Shown: positions 8,415 through 8,422 of the stretch, piece by piece
Numbering within the stretch: the stretch's first letter is position 1
Layout: each line of letters starts with the position of its first letter
Origin: an uncultured Streptococcus sp.
GTDB taxonomy: Bacteria > Bacillota > Bacilli > Lactobacillales > Aerococcaceae
DNA: 8,422 bases
Direction of reading: 5' to 3'
NCBI GenBank assembly: GCA_916050055.1
Contig: CAJZJY010000045.1
Location: 1-8,422, forward strand
Notes under the pieces: model-generated
The model's input: the letters and a program-made list of their open reading frames with translations, nothing else
Told to the model about the DNA's origin: nothing
Databases searched by the model: none
Program-made: the position numbers and the translations under genes

Positions 8415-8422
8415 CTCTTCCA

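Overview
This is an ordinary core-genome stretch of an AT-rich Gram-positive bacterium, read almost entirely from the minus strand. It holds the two large RNA polymerase subunit genes, rpoB then rpoC, followed by a small lipoprotein gene. The RpoB and RpoC sequences are closest, from memory, to Lactobacillales (Enterococcus, Streptococcus and Carnobacteriaceae such as Granulicatella). Both lack the large insertions of the E. coli subunits. Both genes appear to use TTG start codons, as is common for these genes in Firmicutes. The order is a confident placement; a Carnobacteriaceae or Granulicatella-like source is only a guess.

Layout from right to left, the direction of transcription: rpoB (8414 to 4773, possibly starting a few codons beyond the window edge); a 51-base gap with a 7-bp hairpin and a strong Shine-Dalgarno; rpoC (4721 to 1077); a strong intrinsic terminator (1065 to 1028); a short intergenic region with a TATAAT box and overlapping inverted repeats; a 203-residue lipoprotein gene with PepSY-like repeats (950 to 339); its own terminator (320 to 275). 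About 250 bases of very AT-rich non-coding DNA follow, ending in what may be the first seven codons of another leftward gene (22 to 1).

RpoB and RpoC form the two halves of the polymerase active-site cleft and are expected to be co-transcribed from a promoter outside the window. The lipoprotein gene is separated by terminators on both sides and looks like an independent single-gene unit. Its function cannot be assigned beyond being a surface-anchored PepSY protein. I found no mobile element, CRISPR array, tRNA, rRNA, riboswitch or defence system, and no evidence of a new biological system. The observations worth a second look are small: the intercistronic hairpin, the dyads in front of the lipoprotein gene, its repetitive Thr/Ala linker, the acidic RpoB tail, and 11-bp-spaced repeats in the left non-coding region.
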